This document shows, in pieces, positions 31,287-34,511 of a DNA stretch of 34,511 bases; position 1 is the stretch's first letter, and each line of letters starts with the position of its first letter. The translations under genes and the position numbers were made by a program. Source of the DNA: Pseudomonadota bacterium (GTDB lineage Bacteria; Pseudomonadota; Gammaproteobacteria; Burkholderiales; Burkholderiaceae_C); contig JAEZWW010000105.1 in assembly GCA_023442945.1 (NCBI GenBank), positions 1 to 34,511 of the forward strand, given 5' to 3'. The notes under the pieces were generated by a model. It made no database searches. It was not told the DNA's origin and worked only from the letters and a program-made list of their open reading frames with translations.

Positions 31287-34139
31287 ATGAGAAATAAGGC
31301 AATTGGATCGCTCGCCGTATTTTCAATACTGGCAGTGAATTTCTTGTGGTCGCCCGACGCTCGCGCTGGCGTTGAGGAATGTGTCCAAACCGCCGGTGGA
31401 GGCGATGTCACTTGCACCGCACCAATTGTGCCGGCCGAATTCAGCTATGGCGCTTGTGTCGCAAACCTGTTGACTACCACGGTCAATGCGGAAGGGTTTT
31501 GCGACCAGAAGTTGGGTCCCATTAAAAACGACGCAGGTATCGTTGAATTTGTAAACTGCGTGGGTGAGCGACTGGGCGCCACCAACCTGATGTCGTCGGT
31601 GAATTGGAAGCCTCCAGGCTATACCGACAACACCGCTTCCAATCTGTGTTGGCCAATTAAGGTCGTTGCGAAGAATGGGCTTGAACTACACGGATATGAC
31701 ATTCAACAACTGTACTACTGGATCGTTGCAAGACGTGATCGAGTGCCGGTATGCCCCTACGGCTGGGCGACGGTCAACGACGCCGACAATATCCCGGACT
31801 ATTGCAAAAAGCCCGTTTGCGACGTGTGCGACACCGTCGGTAATCCCATGCAGGTTGCGACCGGGCAGAAGTTTCTCCGAGAGACCGACTACGCGCAGCA
31901 GGGCGCTTCGATGCTGGAATTCTCCCGGTCCTATGGGAGCTACGCCTTCTATCGCTCTCCCCAACAAAACATGCAGCAACGGGCCGGCTTCGGAGATTTT
32001 TGGCGACACAGCTACTCCGGCTTTGTGATTCCGGAGAACGGCGCGAGATTGATGGCCACGTTGATTCTTCCAGGTCCGGTGGAGCGGCATATCGGCATCG
32101 ATGGCAAAGAGGCGTTGAACCCAGCGCGCAGCCGCAGTCTGCTCAGTCAGAGTGCAGGTGGTTGGATTCATCAAGCCCCTTCCAATCGCCTGGAGTCCTT
32201 TGACTCCGAGGGAAAGCTGCTTGCGATTCACGAAGCCCAGGGGCGCTCCGTCAACATGACGTACAGCGACGCGAACACCCCGGTCAATGTCGCCAAGCGT
32301 CCTGGTCTGCTGATTCAAGCCACCGACAACTTCGGCCGGGAACTCAAATTTACGTACAACGAGCGCGACCAGATGGCGTCAATGACGGATCCTGGTGGTG
32401 GCGTTTACCAATACACGTTTGACAGCAACCAGATGCTGACCAAAGTCGCTCATCCTGACGCGACGCAGCGAGGGTTCGCCTACAACAGCACGCCAGACTT
32501 CGCCTCGAAGGGCGGACCTTACGCGCTGTCGTTCGTGTACGACGAGGCCGGTGTCCAGTACGCGAAATACACCTATGGGGACGGTTACTGGAACACCGCA
32601 TTCAGTACAGAACATGCTGGCGGTGTTCAGCGCTACCAGCGATCGGCCTGGAGCATCCCCACGACCGATCCGTTGAACACGACTCGGAGCTACAGTACTG
32701 CCACCGTAAAAGGCGTCACGCGCGTCACTGGTGCGAGCAAGGTCGGCGACTCGTCGGTGGATACCTATTCCTCTATTCAGCTTGACGCCAGCGGAAACAA
32801 GACCAGCTCAACCGATTTCAGAGGCGGAGTCACTTGTCACACCAACGACGAGGATCGCCGTCTCGAACTGGTGCGTGTTGAAGGGTTGACCAACAACAAC
32901 CAATGCGCGTCTGCCTTGGCAGCTGCAGCGAGCCTGCCTGGCGATGCCAGAAAAACGACCACTCAGTGGCATCCCGTTTGGCAACTGCAAACCCGAGTGG
33001 CGCAGGCCTTGAACACGGTGACCTATGTGTACAACGGCCAAGCAGACCCGACAGGAGGCACGGCAAACTGCGCAGGAGGGGCAGGCCTGCTCCCCAATGG
33101 TCAGCCCATTGCCGTGCTCTGCAAGAAGATCGAGCAAGACACCACGGACCCCACCGGCGCGCAAGGCTTCGCTGCGACCGAGACAGGTGCCCCTCGGGTC
33201 TGGACGTACACATACAACCAGTGGGGTCAGCGCTTGACCGAAACGGGTCCCGGCAACGAGACGACGACCTCCAGCTACTACGCTTCGACGACGTCGACCC
33301 ATACCCTGGGCGACCTGCAGAGCGTGACTGATGCAGCGGGCAAAACCACGACGTACGACACGTACGACCGCAACGGCCGCGTTCTCAGCCAAACCAGCCC
33401 CGAAGGCATCGTCACCGCCTCCACCTACGACCTGCGCGGCCGCCTGCTCACCCAAACCGTCGGTGGCCTCACCACCATCATGACCTACCTGCCCACGGGT
33501 TTGCTGGCCAGCGTCACCCAGCCCAACGGCTACAAGACCACCTACACCTACGACCCGGCTCACCGCCTCACCGGCTGGTCAGACAACCGAGGCAGTTCAG
33601 GCACCTACGTCCTCGATGGCATGGGCAACCGCACCAGCGAGCAAACCAAGGACAGCACAGGTGCCATCGCCTTCCAACTCTCTCGCACCATCAACGACAT
33701 TAACCGCGTGTCCGGTGAGACCGTGGGCGGCAACCAAAGCGTCAGCTACCAGTACGACGCCAACGGCGACCTGATCGGCCACACCAATGCGCTGAATCAG
33801 AACACCACCCTCACGCTCGACGGTCTGAGACGCGTCACCAAAGAGCGCAGCCCAATCAACGCCGATGCCACCCTCGGCTACAACAGCTTGGATGCTGTCA
33901 CCCAGGCCACCGACTTCATCGGGGTCACCACCACCTACACCCGAGACGCACAAGGCAACGCCCCGTCTGAGGCCAGCCCCGACATCGGCACCACCACCAA
34001 CACCTTCGACCCCCGCGGTCTACCCAGCACCAGCCAAGACGCCGCCGGCCGCACTCAGTCCATCACCCGAGATGCCCTCGGTCGGCCCACCACCATTGAC
34101 CGAGGCGCAGGGGCCACCAGCACCCTGACGTACGAATAA
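31287..34139 (+). CDS. secreted RHS/YD-repeat protein, ends mid-repeat
   Basis: A 950-aa protein with a Sec signal peptide (MRNKAIGSLAVFSILAVNFL, likely cut after PDARA). The N-terminal domain is Cys-rich (ECVQTAGGGDVTC, NCVGERLG, DYCKKPVCDVC). About residues 176-230, NPMQVATGQKFLRETDYAQQ, opens the DUF6531 domain that starts RHS proteins. YD repeats then run to the end (TYDLRGRLLTQ, TYDPAHRLTGW, YQYDANGDLIG). RHS proteins build a hollow shell that usually encloses a C-terminal toxin; here the frame stops at TLTYE with no core motif and no toxin. ATG 31287 has GGGAGGGAG just upstream. Base use shifts to a C-rich pattern near 33390. It is probably chromosomal rather than phage. Confidence 0.85.
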   Translation: MRNKAIGSLAVFSILAVNFLWSPDARAGVEECVQTAGGGDVTCTAPIVPAEFSYGACVANLLTTTVNAEGFCDQKLGPIKNDAGIVEFVNCVGERLGATNLMSSVNWKPPGYTDNTASNLCWPIKVVAKNGLELHGYDIQQLYYWIVARRDRVPVCPYGWATVNDADNIPDYCKKPVCDVCDTVGNPMQVATGQKFLRETDYAQQGASMLEFSRSYGSYAFYRSPQQNMQQRAGFGDFWRHSYSGFVIPENGARLMATLILPGPVERHIGIDGKEALNPARSRSLLSQSAGGWIHQAPSNRLESFDSEGKLLAIHEAQGRSVNMTYSDANTPVNVAKRPGLLIQATDNFGRELKFTYNERDQMASMTDPGGGVYQYTFDSNQMLTKVAHPDATQRGFAYNSTPDFASKGGPYALSFVYDEAGVQYAKYTYGDGYWNTAFSTEHAGGVQRYQRSAWSIPTTDPLNTTRSYSTATVKGVTRVTGASKVGDSSVDTYSSIQLDASGNKTSSTDFRGGVTCHTNDEDRRLELVRVEGLTNNNQCASALAAAASLPGDARKTTTQWHPVWQLQTRVAQALNTVTYVYNGQADPTGGTANCAGGAGLLPNGQPIAVLCKKIEQDTTDPTGAQGFAATETGAPRVWTYTYNQWGQRLTETGPGNETTTSSYYASTTSTHTLGDLQSVTDAAGKTTTYDTYDRNGRVLSQTSPEGIVTASTYDLRGRLLTQTVGGLTTIMTYLPTGLLASVTQPNGYKTTYTYDPAHRLTGWSDNRGSSGTYVLDGMGNRTSEQTKDSTGAIAFQLSRTINDINRVSGETVGGNQSVSYQYDANGDLIGHTNALNQNTTLTLDGLRRVTKERSPINADATLGYNSLDAVTQATDFIGVTTTYTRDAQGNAPSEASPDIGTTTNTFDPRGLPSTSQDAAGRTQSITRDALGRPTTIDRGAGATSTLTYE

Positions 34140-34162
34140 AAGAAAGAGGGAGACACATAGTC

Positions 34163-34511
34163 ATGAACACGCGCTTGAGTTCACGCCCAGCCTCCACGCT
34201 GCGTACCCTGCGTCTACCCCTGCTGGCCCTCACCAGCTTCTTGGCCCTGGGCTCCCACACCGCCTGGGCCCAACTCAAGCAGGTCGATGACCCTGGCATC
34301 ACCACCAGCTTCACCCGCGATGCTCTCAAGCGCATCACCGCCAAGACCCAGAACCTCACCGACGCCCCCGCCAGCACCCACAATGTCGGCTACCAATGGG
34401 TAGCTGCAGGCACCGGTGGAGCAGGGCAGCTGTCTGGCATCACCTACCCCAGCGGCAAACAGCTCAGCTACCAGTACGACAGCACGGGTCAGCTCACCGG
34501 CATGCTCTGGG
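34163..34511 (+). CDS. second secreted RHS-repeat protein, partial
   Basis: Open from ATG 34163 to the window end, at least 116 aa. GAGGGAG lies about 10 nt upstream, and it starts 23 bases after the previous stop. The N-terminus MNTRLSSRPASTLRTLRLPL, then LLALTSFLALGSHTAWA, is a clear Sec signal peptide. The mature part begins QLKQVDDPGITTSFTRDALK and continues with YD-type repeats (ITYPSGKQLSYQYDSTGQLT). It lacks the DUF6531 opening of the first gene, so it looks like the later part of an RHS protein given its own export signal. The two genes are probably one transcript; together they may form a shell in two chains, or this is a duplicated 3' end. The C-terminus lies outside the window. Confidence 0.8.
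   Translation, partial: MNTRLSSRPASTLRTLRLPLLALTSFLALGSHTAWAQLKQVDDPGITTSFTRDALKRITAKTQNLTDAPASTHNVGYQWVAAGTGGAGQLSGITYPSGKQLSYQYDSTGQLTGMLW

Noticed and set aside
34127..34134. GTACGAAT at the end of the first RHS gene as another packaging-type motif
   Set aside because: It is a single copy far from terS. Isolated GTACGAA also occurs near 968 and 20620, as expected by chance.

Overview
The window is most likely from a GC-rich betaproteobacterium (order Burkholderiales, perhaps Comamonadaceae). This is inferred from base composition, the tRNA-Pro sequence and the type of secreted RHS genes; no species-level marker is present. It carries a large part of a short-tailed (podovirus-type) prophage next to a tRNA-Pro(GGG) gene, and then a region of secreted RHS/YD-repeat genes.

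Left end (1-1529): tRNA-Pro, a hairpin terminator and a P4-type tyrosine integrase. Its start codon is preceded by four copies of a 9-bp motif arranged symmetrically. 1486-5964 (minus strand): an early/lysogeny operon of eleven mostly small genes. Nearly all neighbours overlap by ATGA, and the operon ends in an AlpA-like excisionase candidate whose 3' end overlaps the integrase 3' end. 5965-6069: a control region with overlapping opposed promoters and three 17-bp operator-like sites, lying between two ribbon-helix-helix (Arc-type) repressor genes. 6070-7192: the rightward repressor and an unrecognised 229-aa gene.

7220-12451 (plus strand): a coupled replication module. It holds an AlpA/MerR-like small protein, a coiled-coil peptide, a ParB-like gene broken by one in-frame TGA and carrying three REP-like palindromes, a superfamily 2 helicase with a zinc ribbon, a TOPRIM primase-like protein and a winged-helix-like protein. 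12551-14093: two probable cargo genes, a PIN-like nuclease and an opposite-strand two-helix membrane protein.

14148-30874: the packaging, head and ejection module. It runs from the small terminase (with a cluster of GTACGA motifs that may be a packaging site) through large terminase, P22-like portal, scaffold, N4-gp56-type capsid protein, small head proteins and an internal protein to a 2279-aa polyvalent protein. That last protein combines glycine-rich membrane-active segments, a barnase-like (PBECR) nuclease domain, two HExxH metallopeptidase-like domains and a C-terminal LPD38-like virion region.

No tail-fibre, needle, holin or endolysin gene and no right attachment site is visible after 30874. 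The prophage is therefore either truncated there or has its remaining genes outside the window. From 31287 the window holds a 950-aa secreted RHS protein that stops mid-repeat, then a second RHS gene with its own signal peptide that runs off the end.
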